Shown: piece after piece, positions 8,536 through 15,993 of the stretch | Layout of the letters: each line of letters begins with the position of its first letter | Numbering within the stretch: the stretch's first letter is position 1 | Assembly (NCBI GenBank): GCA_963717085.1 | Contig: CAVQVM010000002.1 | Span: 434,001-498,000 of the forward strand | Direction: 5' to 3' | DNA from: DASQUK01 sp963717085 | Lineage (GTDB): Bacteria; Actinomycetota; Acidimicrobiia; Acidimicrobiales; VFJN01 | DNA length: 64,000 nt | The notes under the pieces: generated by a model | Seen by the model: only the letters and a program-made list of their open reading frames with translations | The model's database searches: none | What the model was told of the DNA's origin: nothing | Position numbers and translations under genes: made by a program

Positions 8536-8855
8536 TACGGCTCCATCCCCGTCGAGATGGGCTCGCCCGCCTCGATCCAGGCGGTGGTGCCGCCGGCGAC
8601 GTTGACGGCGTCGACGCCCCGCGACCGATAGAACTCGGCGGCGCGCCGGCTGCGCTGGCCCACGGCGCAGATCACGTACACCGGGCCCTCGCGGGGCACG
8701 TCAGCCAGCCGTTCGGGGACGGTCGCCAGCGGCACGAGCACCGCCCCGGGCACGTGGGCGGTGGTGTACTCATCGGGCTCTCGGACGTCGATCAGGGGCG
8801 CGCCATCGGCACGCGCCTTGGCCAGCTCGGCGACGTCGATCTCGGGTACCTCCAT
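8535..8855 (-). CDS. rhodanese-like single-domain protein
   Basis: The 106-residue protein is one rhodanese domain. It shows the LIDVREPDEY motif near residue 25, HVPGAVLVPL and the active-site loop CAVGQRS with the catalytic Cys63, which carries a persulfide during sulfur transfer. A TGGTxxW-like segment (AGGTTAWIEAG) follows. The thin size and GlpE-like organisation fit a cytoplasmic sulfurtransferase. It is the first gene before RNase D, with its stop overlapping the putative RNase D start, and a leaderless-type promoter lies just upstream. The MobA-like gene ends 24 bp upstream on the same strand. The physiological acceptor is unknown. Confidence 0.88.
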   Translation of the reverse strand: MEVPEIDVAELAKARADGAPLIDVREPDEYTTAHVPGAVLVPLATVPERLADVPREGPVYVICAVGQRSRRAAEFYRSRGVDAVNVAGGTTAWIEAGEPISTGMEP

Positions 8856-8863
8856 GGTGAGGC

Positions 8864-8869
8864 AGGGTA
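8864..8869 (-). promoter_or_regulatory. -10 hexamer TACCCT before the rhodanese gene
   Basis: On the minus strand TACCCT ends 8 nt before the ATG at 8855, without a Shine-Dalgarno sequence. It fits the leaderless pattern seen across the window and would drive rhodanese and RNase D. Confidence 0.45.
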
Positions 8870-8879
8870 CCTGGCCTGG

Positions 8880-9482
8880 TCAGGCCCCCTGACCATCGCG
8901 TCCCACGGGCAGGTCGGCCGGCATGTCGGCGTCGGCCAAGGCGGCCGGATCGATGCCGTCGACGCCGACGATCGCCAGCCCGGCTGCGGCCACGACGCCA
9001 CCCACCGACCTCTCGCCCGCCCCCAGTGCCCGCTCCAGAGCGGGCCCGGCCGACGGCCGCCAGGCTGCGTGGTGCCACTGCGTGCGCCCGCCGCTGACGG
9101 GCACGGCCACGCCCGCGGTCGGGTGTTGGGCCAGCGCCGCCAGCGTCGCGCCGATGGCGGCGGGTGACGGCGCCACCAGGTCGCAGCCGACCACCATCAC
9201 CAACTCATCGCCATCCGCCCATGTCAGCGCCGTGGCGATGCCGGCGGCCGGGCCGGCGCCGGGTTGCTCGTCCGGCATCGTCGCCAGCCGGAGCGCAGCC
9301 AGCGCATGCGGTTCCCTGCCGACCCCGACCACGTCGCGGGCGCCGGCGACCCACAGCGCCTCCGCGACCCGCACGACCATGGGCGTGCCGCCGACGGGGA
9401 TGAGTGCCTTGTCCCGTCCCATGCGCCGGCTCCGGCCCCCGCACAGGACGGCCCCGCTGAAGCGCGGGACGTCGGAGATCAT
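8880..9482 (-). CDS. mobA: MobA-like molybdenum cofactor guanylyltransferase (NTP transferase)
   Basis: MobA adds GMP to molybdopterin to form the guanine dinucleotide cofactor. The 200-residue protein has the nucleotidyltransferase signature LCGGRSRRMGRDKA at 13-26, with the lysine that contacts the nucleotide phosphates, and the metal-binding Asp101 in VVGCDL. Length is normal for MobA and for the related MocA/MobA-like NTP transferases. It follows the PLP decarboxylase gene by 4 nt, so the two are probably co-transcribed. No other molybdenum cofactor gene is visible, so assignment to MobA rather than a MobA-like transferase rests on motifs only. Confidence 0.8.
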   Translation of the reverse strand: MISDVPRFSGAVLCGGRSRRMGRDKALIPVGGTPMVVRVAEALWVAGARDVVGVGREPHALAALRLATMPDEQPGAGPAAGIATALTWADGDELVMVVGCDLVAPSPAAIGATLAALAQHPTAGVAVPVSGGRTQWHHAAWRPSAGPALERALGAGERSVGGVVAAAGLAIVGVDGIDPAALADADMPADLPVGRDGQGA

Positions 9483-9486
9483 GGCG

Positions 9487-10765
9487 TCAGCCCACGCCGC
9501 CGTAGCGCGCCTCGACGCCCCGGCTCTCCCCGTGGCTGCCGACGGCGGCCGCGAGGTCCGCCAGGAACTCGTCGGCCACGGCGACGTGCGAGGGCGAGAG
9601 GATGGCGTGGAGCCCTCCCTGCTGGCGGTCGAGATGCCAGCCCCGGTCGTCCATCACGTCCCCCACCGCGGCGATGTCCAGGACGGCTTCGCCCGTTGCG
9701 GGATCGGCGTCCGCGGCGATTTCCAGCAACGCCCGGCACCGGGTCACCGGTGACGTGGATCCCCTCGATCCCGTCGATCCCGTCGCGGAAGCGGTGGGCG
9801 ACCGCCCGCACCTGGTCGGCCAGGCGCAGGTAGCCGTCGAGCCCGAGGTGGGACACGGTGGCCCAGGCCGCGGCAATCGGGGCCGCCGGCCTGGTGCCGG
9901 CCGTCGTGGCCGAGCCGTAGAGGCCGCCGGGCCAGCCGTCGAACAGGAAGTACTGGCGGCGCAGCTCGTCCTCGTCGCGGTGGAACAGCACCGAGGCGCC
10001 CTTGAAGCACCAGCCGTACTTGTGGACGTCGGCGGAGACCGACGTGACGCCCTCGACCCGAAAGTCCCAGCGCGGGATGGGCTCGCCCAGGCGCTCGAGG
10101 AAGGGCAGCAGCCAGCCGCCGAGGCAGGCATCGACGTGGCACAGGGCACCGTGCTCCGCCGCCAGCGCCGCGAGCTCGGGGACGGGATCGACAACGCCGA
10201 ACGGATAACACGGCGCCGAGCCGACCACGAGCGCGGTGCGCGGATCGATGGCCGCGGCCGTCGCCGCCACGTCGGCCCGCCCGTCCGCGCCGACCGGTAC
10301 CCGGACCTCGTCCACGTCGAGGTAGTGGCAGGCCTTGGCGAACGCCGGATGGGCGGTGGCAGGGAGCACGATGCGAGGCTCGGCGATGCCGCGGACCTCG
10401 CGAGCCCGTTCGCGCGCCACCTGCACGGCAAGGAACAGGCTCTCGGTGCCGCCGCTCGTGAGCTTGCCGCCCCGGGAGTTGCCGTGCAGGAGGTCGGCAC
10501 CCATGGCCACGACCTCGCGCTCCATGCGCAGCAGGCTGGGAAACGCGAAGGGGTTGAGGTAGTTCTCGTGCAGGTATTCGTTGGCGACGGCCTCGTGGAG
10601 CCGCTCCAGCTCGGGGTCGGCGGCGTTGTAGACGAGGCTGAACGTGCGGCCCCGGCGCCAGTCGGCGTCGTCACCACGACCGCCATGCAGCTCGCTGATC
10701 AGATCGTCGACCGGGCGTCCCCGCGTCGGGAAGCGTGGGTCGTGATCTGGCGCCACCTCGGTCAT
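9487..10765 (-). CDS. PLP-dependent group II decarboxylase / sphingosine-1-phosphate lyase-like protein, split by a frameshift
   Basis: Residues 1 to about 345 are in one frame and the C-terminus in another; removing one base from GCCCG at 9731-9735 restores a single 425-residue protein (DPVPG joined to LEIAADADP). Family features are clear: TSGGTES at 103-109 binds the cofactor phosphate, HVDAC at 210-214 holds the pyridine-nitrogen Asp, and SADVHKYG carries the Schiff-base Lys249. The SADxHKYG form is typical of sphingosine-1-phosphate lyase and archaeal tyrosine/aspartate decarboxylase-like enzymes. The ATG at 10765 overlaps the flavin reductase stop as ATGA. The split may be a sequencing error, because both halves keep normal codon bias and conserved residues. 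Confidence 0.75.
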
Positions 10766-11322
10766 CCGCCGTAGCTCATTCGGGTGTCCTCCATCCGCAG
10801 CACCGGCGTGTCCTCGGCCTGCTGAAATCCGCATCCCACCACCTCGCCGATGAACAAGGTGTGGTCACCGCAGTCGACGGCTTGGCGAACGGCGCAGTCC
10901 ACCCAGGCGGCCGCCTGGTCGAGGACGGGCGCCCCGGTCGGCCCGTCATGGAACGGGAACTCGTTGAGCGTGCCGGCGGCGGGATCGTGCTCGACCGGCT
11001 TGGTGAACCGGCGAACGATCGCCCGGTCGTCGCGGGCCACGGTGTTGAGCGCGAAGCTGCCACCGTCTGCGATCAGGCGGTGGGTCACCGCCGACTTCTC
11101 GACGCTGATCCCGACCAGCTTGGGATCGAAGCTCACCTGCGTCGCCCAGTTGAGGGTCATGAGGTTGCGTCGTTCGCCCGACCGGCTGCCGACGACGTAG
11201 AGCCCGTAGGGCAGGGTCCAGAGGATCCGACGGCGGAGCTTGTCGTACTCCTCCTGCGCCTCGGGCGTGTCGACGCCGTCGGGGAACGGTCCGATCGGTC
11301 CGGTGCCTCCCGGTGCAGCCAT
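10762..11322 (-). CDS. flavin reductase-like FMN-binding protein
   Basis: The ATG at 11322 gives 186 residues; upstream frame extension is a shadow of the P450 gene. The protein matches the flavin reductase domain (PF01613): LPYGLYVVGSRSG, NLMTLNWATQVSFDPKLVGISV and a late HTLFIGEVVG strand are typical of FMN-binding split barrels. Such proteins supply reduced flavin to monooxygenases or are themselves oxidoreductases. It lies downstream of the P450 gene on the same strand and is coupled by an ATGA overlap to the decarboxylase. Whether it serves the P450 is unknown; bacterial P450s normally use ferredoxins. A TAGGCT hexamer gives it its own likely promoter. Confidence 0.83.
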   Translation of the reverse strand: MAAPGGTGPIGPFPDGVDTPEAQEEYDKLRRRILWTLPYGLYVVGSRSGERRNLMTLNWATQVSFDPKLVGISVEKSAVTHRLIADGGSFALNTVARDDRAIVRRFTKPVEHDPAAGTLNEFPFHDGPTGAPVLDQAAAWVDCAVRQAVDCGDHTLFIGEVVGCGFQQAEDTPVLRMEDTRMSYGG

Positions 11323-11330
11323 GACGATCG

Positions 11331-11336
11331 AGCCTA
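11331..11336 (-). promoter_or_regulatory. -10 hexamer TAGGCT before the flavin reductase gene
   Basis: TAGGCT ends 8 nt before the ATG at 11322 on the minus strand with no ribosome site, again a leaderless arrangement. Confidence 0.45.
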
Positions 11337-11380
11337 CGCGACCAGTATCACCACCCCGTCGTGGCGAACACGCTCGGGCG

Positions 11381-12607
11381 CTAGCGCTGCTCAGCGTCCC
11401 ATTCGACCAGCAGCTGCAGCGGTGACCGGAACGTCGTGTTGCGCGAAAACGGGACGTCCTGCGGCTCGACGAGGCGCGCATGCGGCAGCCTGGTGGTGAG
11501 CTCCTGCAGGACCACCTCCGCTTCGAGTCGCGCCAGCGGTGCGCCGAGGCAGAAGTGGATCCCGTGTCCGAACGCCAGGTGCCGGCCGACACTGGGGCGG
11601 CAGACGTCCAGGGCCTCGCCACCGGGAAAGACCGCCTCGTCGTGGTTGGCCGACCCGAGCAGCAACAGCACGTTGGCACCCGCAGGCAGGTTCGCGTCGC
11701 CGACCGTCGTGGCGTTCCGGACCTTGCGCTTGGCGGCCAGCACGGGCGTGCAGAAGCGCAGGAGCTCCTCGACTGCGTTGGGGATCAGATCTGGATCACC
11801 GCACAGCGCTTCCCACTGCTCGCGGTTGCGAAGCAGCTGCAGGAATCCGGTCGCCAACAGCCCGGTTGTCGTCTCGTGGCCGGCGGTCAGCTGGCCGAAC
11901 ACCAACGCAGTGATCTCGTCCTTGGTGATCGACTTGTCGCCGCGCTGGTACCCGCGGACGAGGTCGCTCGGCAGATCGTCGCGCGGCCGGGTGAAGCGCT
12001 CCTCCACCAGCGCTTCGCAGTAGCGCCAGTAGGCAACGACGTTCTCCGCGTGCGCTACCTGATCGGCTTCGGGCAGGTTGCCGAAGTTGAGCTGGACGCG
12101 GCTCTGGGCCCACGTCTTGACGTTCGGTACATCGCAGTCGGGAATGCCCAACAGCAGAAAGATCACGAGGGCGGGCAGGTCGTAGGCGAGGTCGGCCACC
12201 CAGTCGCCGCAGCCCCGCGGGGCCATGCTGTCGATCATGCGCACCGCGATCTCGCGGATCTGGGGCTCGAGCACCGCCACGCGGCGGGGGGTGAACGCCC
12301 GGTTGACGAACGAGCGCAGCCGGGTGTGGTCAGGGGGGTTGCGGCCGAGCAGCCCCGATTTCGCGCTCAGCCCACTGCCGAGGATGCGCTCGACGGCCGG
12401 CGGCTGAGGACGGAAGGGACTCTGTGCGTTCTCGGAGGAGAACGTGGCCGGATCGCGCAGGATGGCCAGGACATCCTCGTAGCGAGGCACAACCCAGTAG
12501 TCGAGCTCCGGGCTGTAGAAGACGGTCGCCTCGGATCGCGCACGCTGATAGAACGCGAAGGGCTCGCTGACATCAAACGGCTGGAACTCGTCAGCCAGCG
12601 CGCTCAT
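11381..12607 (-). CDS. cytochrome P450
   Basis: The start is taken at the ATG at 12607 (408 residues), since a -10 hexamer sits 9 nt upstream; an ATG-less GTG-type extension to 12625 would run through that hexamer. P450 hallmarks are all present: the I-helix oxygen-binding AGHETT at 242-247, the K-helix ExxR (Glu281, Arg284), and the haem loop FGHGIHFCLG with the axial Cys353. It is a soluble bacterial class I type without a membrane anchor, which would need ferredoxin and a reductase encoded elsewhere. It is divergent from the alpha/beta hydrolase at 12651, with 43 bp between starts. The substrate is unknown. Confidence 0.92.
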   Translation of the reverse strand: MSALADEFQPFDVSEPFAFYQRARSEATVFYSPELDYWVVPRYEDVLAILRDPATFSSENAQSPFRPQPPAVERILGSGLSAKSGLLGRNPPDHTRLRSFVNRAFTPRRVAVLEPQIREIAVRMIDSMAPRGCGDWVADLAYDLPALVIFLLLGIPDCDVPNVKTWAQSRVQLNFGNLPEADQVAHAENVVAYWRYCEALVEERFTRPRDDLPSDLVRGYQRGDKSITKDEITALVFGQLTAGHETTTGLLATGFLQLLRNREQWEALCGDPDLIPNAVEELLRFCTPVLAAKRKVRNATTVGDANLPAGANVLLLLGSANHDEAVFPGGEALDVCRPSVGRHLAFGHGIHFCLGAPLARLEAEVVLQELTTRLPHARLVEPQDVPFSRNTTFRSPLQLLVEWDAEQR

Positions 12608-12616
12608 CGTGCTGCG

Positions 12617-12622
12617 AGAGTA
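12617..12622 (-). promoter_or_regulatory. -10 hexamer TACTCT of the P450 gene
   Basis: TACTCT ends 9 nt before the P450 ATG on the minus strand. It is part of a compact divergent promoter region shared with the alpha/beta hydrolase gene. Confidence 0.45.
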
Positions 12623-12638
12623 CATCTGGCACGACGCT

Positions 12639-12644
12639 TACACT
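12639..12644 (+). promoter_or_regulatory. -10 hexamer TACACT of the alpha/beta hydrolase gene
   Basis: TACACT ends 6 nt before the GTG at 12651. Together with the P450 hexamer only 16 bp away on the other strand, it suggests that the two divergent genes may be controlled together. Confidence 0.45.
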
Positions 12645-12650
12645 GCAGCC

Positions 12651-13397
12651 GTGCCCATCGTGCTCGTGCACGGCGTGCCGGAGGCGGAGGCCGTCTGGGA
12701 CGAGTTCCGGGCACACCTCCCTGGGCGCGAGAGCATCACCGTTGCGCCGCCGGGGTTCGGCGCACCCGTGCCCGAGGGCTTCGGTGCAACCAGCGACGAC
12801 TATGTCGCATGGCTCACGGCTGAGCTCGAGCGGATCGACGGTCCCATCGACCTGCTCGGCCATGATTGGGGCGGCGGTCACGTCTTCCGCACCGTGGCCG
12901 CGCATCCCGAGCTCGTGCGCTCGTGGGCGATCGATCTCGCCGGCTGCTTCGACCCGCGGTACGTCTGGCACGAAAGTGCCCAGATCTGGCAGACGGCCGG
13001 CGCCGGCGAGGCTCTCATCGCGCGACGGCTCGCGATCTCGCCCGCGGATCGTGCCCCTGGGTACGTGGCGCGCGGCATGTCCGAACACGCGGCCGCGCGC
13101 TGCATGGAGGCGTTCGACGAGTCGATGGGCCGCTGCATCCTGGCCCTGTATCGATCGGCGGCCCAGCCGAAGATGGCCGAGTGGGGCACGAAGGTGGCCG
13201 GCCTCCGCTCGCGCCCGGGCCTGGTCGTCATCCCGGCCGAGGATCCCTATACCGGTGGCGAGGCGCTCGCCCGCCGCACCGCCGAACGGACCGGTGCTCA
13301 GGTGGGGTTCCTGACCGGCCTGGGCCACTGGTGGGTGTGCCAGGACCCTCGGCGGGCGGCCGCGGCGTACAGCTCGTTCATCGCCGCGGTGAGCTGA
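12651..13397 (+). CDS. alpha/beta hydrolase, Asp-nucleophile type (epoxide hydrolase or haloalkane dehalogenase-like)
   Basis: The GTG at 12651 gives 248 residues starting at the first beta-strand (VPIVLVHG); upstream in-frame codons overlap the promoter. The oxyanion HGVPE motif is followed by LLGHDWGGG, where the nucleophile is Asp72 rather than Ser. GHDWGG is typical of epoxide hydrolases and haloalkane dehalogenases; the late GLGHWW supplies the catalytic His. The protein is somewhat short for these families and lacks a signal peptide. Position opposite a P450 is suggestive, because a P450 could make an epoxide, but that is inference. A strong GC hairpin follows the stop codon. Confidence 0.82.
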   Translation: MPIVLVHGVPEAEAVWDEFRAHLPGRESITVAPPGFGAPVPEGFGATSDDYVAWLTAELERIDGPIDLLGHDWGGGHVFRTVAAHPELVRSWAIDLAGCFDPRYVWHESAQIWQTAGAGEALIARRLAISPADRAPGYVARGMSEHAAARCMEAFDESMGRCILALYRSAAQPKMAEWGTKVAGLRSRPGLVVIPAEDPYTGGEALARRTAERTGAQVGFLTGLGHWWVCQDPRRAAAAYSSFIAAVS

Positions 13398-13409
13398 CGA
13401 TCGGTGGGC

Positions 13410-13437
13410 CGTTAGGGCGGGGCTGCCCCGCCCAACG
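13410..13437 (+). terminator. GC-rich hairpin after the alpha/beta hydrolase gene
   Basis: The stem pairs GGGCGGGG with CCCCGCCC around a CTG loop and is extended by CGTT/AACG with one bulged A. It begins 12 nt after the hydrolase stop. There is no T-run, so it is a terminator-like hairpin of the kind common in GC-rich actinobacteria rather than a classical intrinsic terminator. Confidence 0.5.
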
Positions 13438-13460
13438 GACGCTGGTTTGGCGCCGCCGCC

Positions 13461-13466
13461 TATCCT
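13461..13466 (+). promoter_or_regulatory. -10 hexamer TATCCT of the PPOX-like gene
   Basis: TATCCT ends 7 nt before the GTG at 13474 and lies after the hairpin, giving this gene its own leaderless-type promoter. Confidence 0.5.
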
Positions 13467-13473
13467 CGGTCTC

Positions 13474-13848
13474 GTGAGCATCGCGGTGAGCCTGCGGGCC
13501 CTGTACGACCGGATCGAGGCGTGCGGCCCCCAGGCGTTCCTGGTGACGGTGGCCGAGGCCGGCGATGCCCACGTGGTATCGGTGGTGGTGCGGCAAGACG
13601 GAGACACGCTGGCGTTCGACGCCGGCCGGACGTCCCGGGCCAACCTGGCGGCGCGCCCCATGGCCACGCTGCTGTGGCCGTCGAGGTCGTTCGACAACGG
13701 CGAGTACAGCCTGATCGTGGACGGTGACAGTGTCGTGGCCACGGACGGCGACGGCGTCGTGGTCCATCCCACCGCGGCCGTGCTCCATCGCATCGCCGGC
13801 AGCACGGGCGGTGGGCCCAGCTGCATCCGCGTGCTGTCCCGCGACTGA
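13474..13848 (+). CDS. pyridoxamine 5'-phosphate oxidase-like split-barrel protein
   Basis: The GTG at 13474 is chosen over an upstream ATG at 13447 because the -10 hexamer lies between them. The 124-residue product shows the beta-strand pattern of the FMN-binding split barrel: AFLVTVAEAGDAHVVSVVV, DTLAFDAGRTSRANLAARPMATLLWP and a C-terminal strand. Members bind FMN or F420, and many have no known substrate. The size is typical of the small PPOX-like proteins abundant in actinobacteria. Its stop lies 8 bp from the convergent DUF3151 gene. The fold is likely; the cofactor is not shown by the sequence. Confidence 0.7.
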   Translation: MSIAVSLRALYDRIEACGPQAFLVTVAEAGDAHVVSVVVRQDGDTLAFDAGRTSRANLAARPMATLLWPSRSFDNGEYSLIVDGDSVVATDGDGVVVHPTAAVLHRIAGSTGGGPSCIRVLSRD

Positions 13849-13856
13849 TCGGGGTC

Positions 13857-14294
13857 TCAGCCCGGCGGGGGCCAGTCGGGATCTAGTTGGCGGAGGAAGA
13901 CGGCACAGCGCTCGGCCTCGTCGACCTCCCCGATGGCCGCGGCCGACGCCCGCAGACCGTCGACCGCCCGTAGGAACCCGCGGTTCTGCGGATGTTGCCA
14001 GCGCACGTAGCCCGATCCCCGCCAACCGCTCGCCCTCAGGCGGTCGAGGCCGCGGTGATAGCCGACCCGGTAGCAGGCATAGCGCTCCACGTCGTCGCGC
14101 CCGAGCGCGCCGAGCCGGGCCCAGGCGTCGAGGAAGCGGGGCCAGCGGGCCACGACCGCAGCCACCGCCTCCCGTCGCTCCGGCTCCGGGCGGGTCAGGG
14201 CCTCGTCCAGCGCCGCCAGTGACTCGGCCGGCTCGTCGTCGAGCACCGTCTCGGGTGGCCCCGAAGTGGTCATGTGGACCGGCCGATCCGTCAC
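13857..14294 (-). CDS. DUF3151 family protein
   Basis: The protein contains the segments ALDEALTRPEPERREAVAAVVARWPRFLDAWARLG, here described as a helical repeat region, and YRVGYHRGLDRLRASGWRG, which are characteristic of DUF3151, a conserved actinobacterial family of unknown role. The GTG start at 14294 gives 145 residues and overlaps the patatin stop as GTGA, pointing to coupled translation; the ATG at 14273 is an alternative. No signal peptide or membrane segment is present, so it is probably cytoplasmic. Related M. tuberculosis proteins are uncharacterised. Linkage to a lipase-type gene is the only context. Confidence 0.78.
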   Translation of the reverse strand: MTDRPVHMTTSGPPETVLDDEPAESLAALDEALTRPEPERREAVAAVVARWPRFLDAWARLGALGRDDVERYACYRVGYHRGLDRLRASGWRGSGYVRWQHPQNRGFLRAVDGLRASAAAIGEVDEAERCAVFLRQLDPDWPPPG

Positions 14295-15179
14295 ACCAGG
14301 ACCTCCACCGGGAGCTCCCGCCCGGCCAGGTACGAGCTCGACGCCTCGTAGGCGAGCGAGATCAGCTCGGACGTGCGGGTGAAGTCGTTGTAGCGCATCG
14401 ATGGCGTTTGCCCGGTCGGCAGGAGGTGGAGCTCGATTTCGGGCGGCATGGCGGCCAGCTCCCGCTTGAACCGGTGGTGGCGGGCGATCCAGTACGCCTG
14501 GACGGCGACGTCGAGCGGGCGTTTGGGCTCCGGTCGGGGACGCGAGAACAGCCCCACCTGGAGAACGTACAACGTGCGTGCGCCGAGCTCGACCGCCCGG
14601 CTCATGGGAACGTCGTCGACGATGCCGCCGTCGAGGTACCGCACGCCGTCGATCTCGACCGCGGGGTACACGGCCGGGAGGGCTGCCGAGGCGAGGATGG
14701 GCTCGATCAGCGGCCCCGACCGGAACCAGACCTCGCGCACGCCGACGACGTCGGTGGCGACGCACTGGAACGGTACGGTCAGCTCCTCGAACGTGCGGGC
14801 CGTCAGCGACTGCTCGAGATGACGGCGCAGCCCGTGGTTCTCGTGGATCGCCTCCCCGCGTCGGGCGATCGCCACGGTGTTGGGCAGCCAACCCGCCGGC
14901 ATCAGCTCCTTGCCGTCGAGGGCGCGCCACAGGCGCTCCAGGCGCAGGGCACCCGCCAGGGTGGGGTCCTCGGCCGAGCGCGGCGCCGTTGATCGCCCCG
15001 ACCGAACAGCCCACGATCAGGTCGGGGCGGATGTCGTGCTCGAGCAGGGCACGCATCATCCCGATCTGGAGCGCGCCGAGGTTGCCGCCGCCGGAGAGCA
15101 CGAACGCGACCGGACGGTTGGGGTGCCGCCCGTCCCGTCGGCCCGTCCAGCCCTTCAGCAGCCCACGCAGGTTGGCCAT
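14291..15179 (-). CDS. patatin-like phospholipase, split by a frameshift
   Basis: The N-terminal part (start ATG 15179) and the C-terminal part lie in different frames. Dropping one base in CGGCC at 14971-14975 joins GAINGAAL to AEDPTLAGAL and gives one 295-residue protein. The patatin motifs then all line up: the oxyanion loop SGGGNLGALQ (about 29-38), the nucleophile elbow GCSVG with Ser59, and DGG with Asp183 forming the Ser-Asp dyad. Patatins hydrolyse acyl chains from phospholipids or other lipids. No signal peptide is visible. It is coupled to the DUF3151 gene. The break may be a sequence error or a recent mutation. Confidence 0.78.
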
Positions 15180-15189
15180 CAGTCGCAGG

Positions 15190-15993
15190 CTATCGGCGCT
15201 CCGATGCCAGGCTAAGGGACCTCCGGACGAGCCCGGCGACAGCCTGTGGGTGTGTCAGATGGGCGCCGTGGCCGGCGCCGTCGATCCGCTCCAGCATCCC
15301 GTGCGGTGCCCGCCGTGCCAGCTCCTCGGCGGCGCGTCGGTGCTGCGGCTGGGTCTCGGACCCGAACGCGGCCACCACCGGGGCCGTCAGCCGTTCGGGC
15401 CGGTAGGGCGCCGGGGCCGGATGGTGCACGGTGCGGAGCTCGGCCAGCAACGTGGGGCCCTCGGCGCGCCGCTCGGCCCGCACGTGAGCCGGCAGCCTCG
15501 ACCAGCGGGCGTCGCCGAGCATCCGGCGCATGAACGCCTCGGCCGCGTCGCCCGGATCGCCGTCGCTCCCGTCGCGTCGGCCTGCGGCGGTGGTGGTGGC
15601 GAGTGCGGTCGCGCCGGCCGTGCCGGCGGGCCACCAGGGTTCCCACATCATCGGCGCCTCGTATGCCACCACCGCGCCCACCTGCGCCGGCGATCGCTCG
15701 GCCAGCGCCAGGCAGATGACCCCGCCCAGGCTGTGTCCGGCCACAACCGCGACACGGGACCCCACGAGCGCAGCCAGGTCGTCGACCTGCTGGTCGAGGG
15801 AGACGGCGGGGCCCAGTTCGAGCGAGCGCGCGTAGCCCCTGCGGTCGTAGCGCACCACCCGGCACTCGCCCTCGAGGACCCTCCGCACCCGCAACATGCT
15901 GCTGGCGCGGTCCATCGCACCGTGCACGAGCACGACGAGGGGTCCCTCACCCACCTCCTGCACCCACAGGCCTGGGGCCCCGGTGGCGGTCAC
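15190..15993 (-). CDS. alpha/beta hydrolase (Ser-nucleophile)
   Basis: The GTG at 15993 overlaps the stop of pyruvate kinase as GTGA and gives 267 residues. The fold is visible from LVVLVHGAMDRA (oxyanion region), the elbow GHSLGG with Ser88, a middle Asp strand (APVVAAFGSETQ) and GAGHGAHLT with the catalytic His. It resembles the small esterase/peroxidase-like hydrolases of the alpha/beta family; the substrate is unknown. It is the last gene of a three-gene operon glyoxalase-pyk-hydrolase, and its translation is probably coupled to pyk. Confidence 0.82.
   Translation of the reverse strand: MTATGAPGLWVQEVGEGPLVVLVHGAMDRASSMLRVRRVLEGECRVVRYDRRGYARSLELGPAVSLDQQVDDLAALVGSRVAVVAGHSLGGVICLALAERSPAQVGAVVAYEAPMMWEPWWPAGTAGATALATTTAAGRRDGSDGDPGDAAEAFMRRMLGDARWSRLPAHVRAERRAEGPTLLAELRTVHHPAPAPYRPERLTAPVVAAFGSETQPQHRRAAEELARRAPHGMLERIDGAGHGAHLTHPQAVAGLVRRSLSLASERR

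Noticed and set aside
9487..10686. Second ORF over the decarboxylase as a separate gene
   Set aside because: Only its C-terminal part is protein-like; it is the continuation of the decarboxylase after a one-base frame change.
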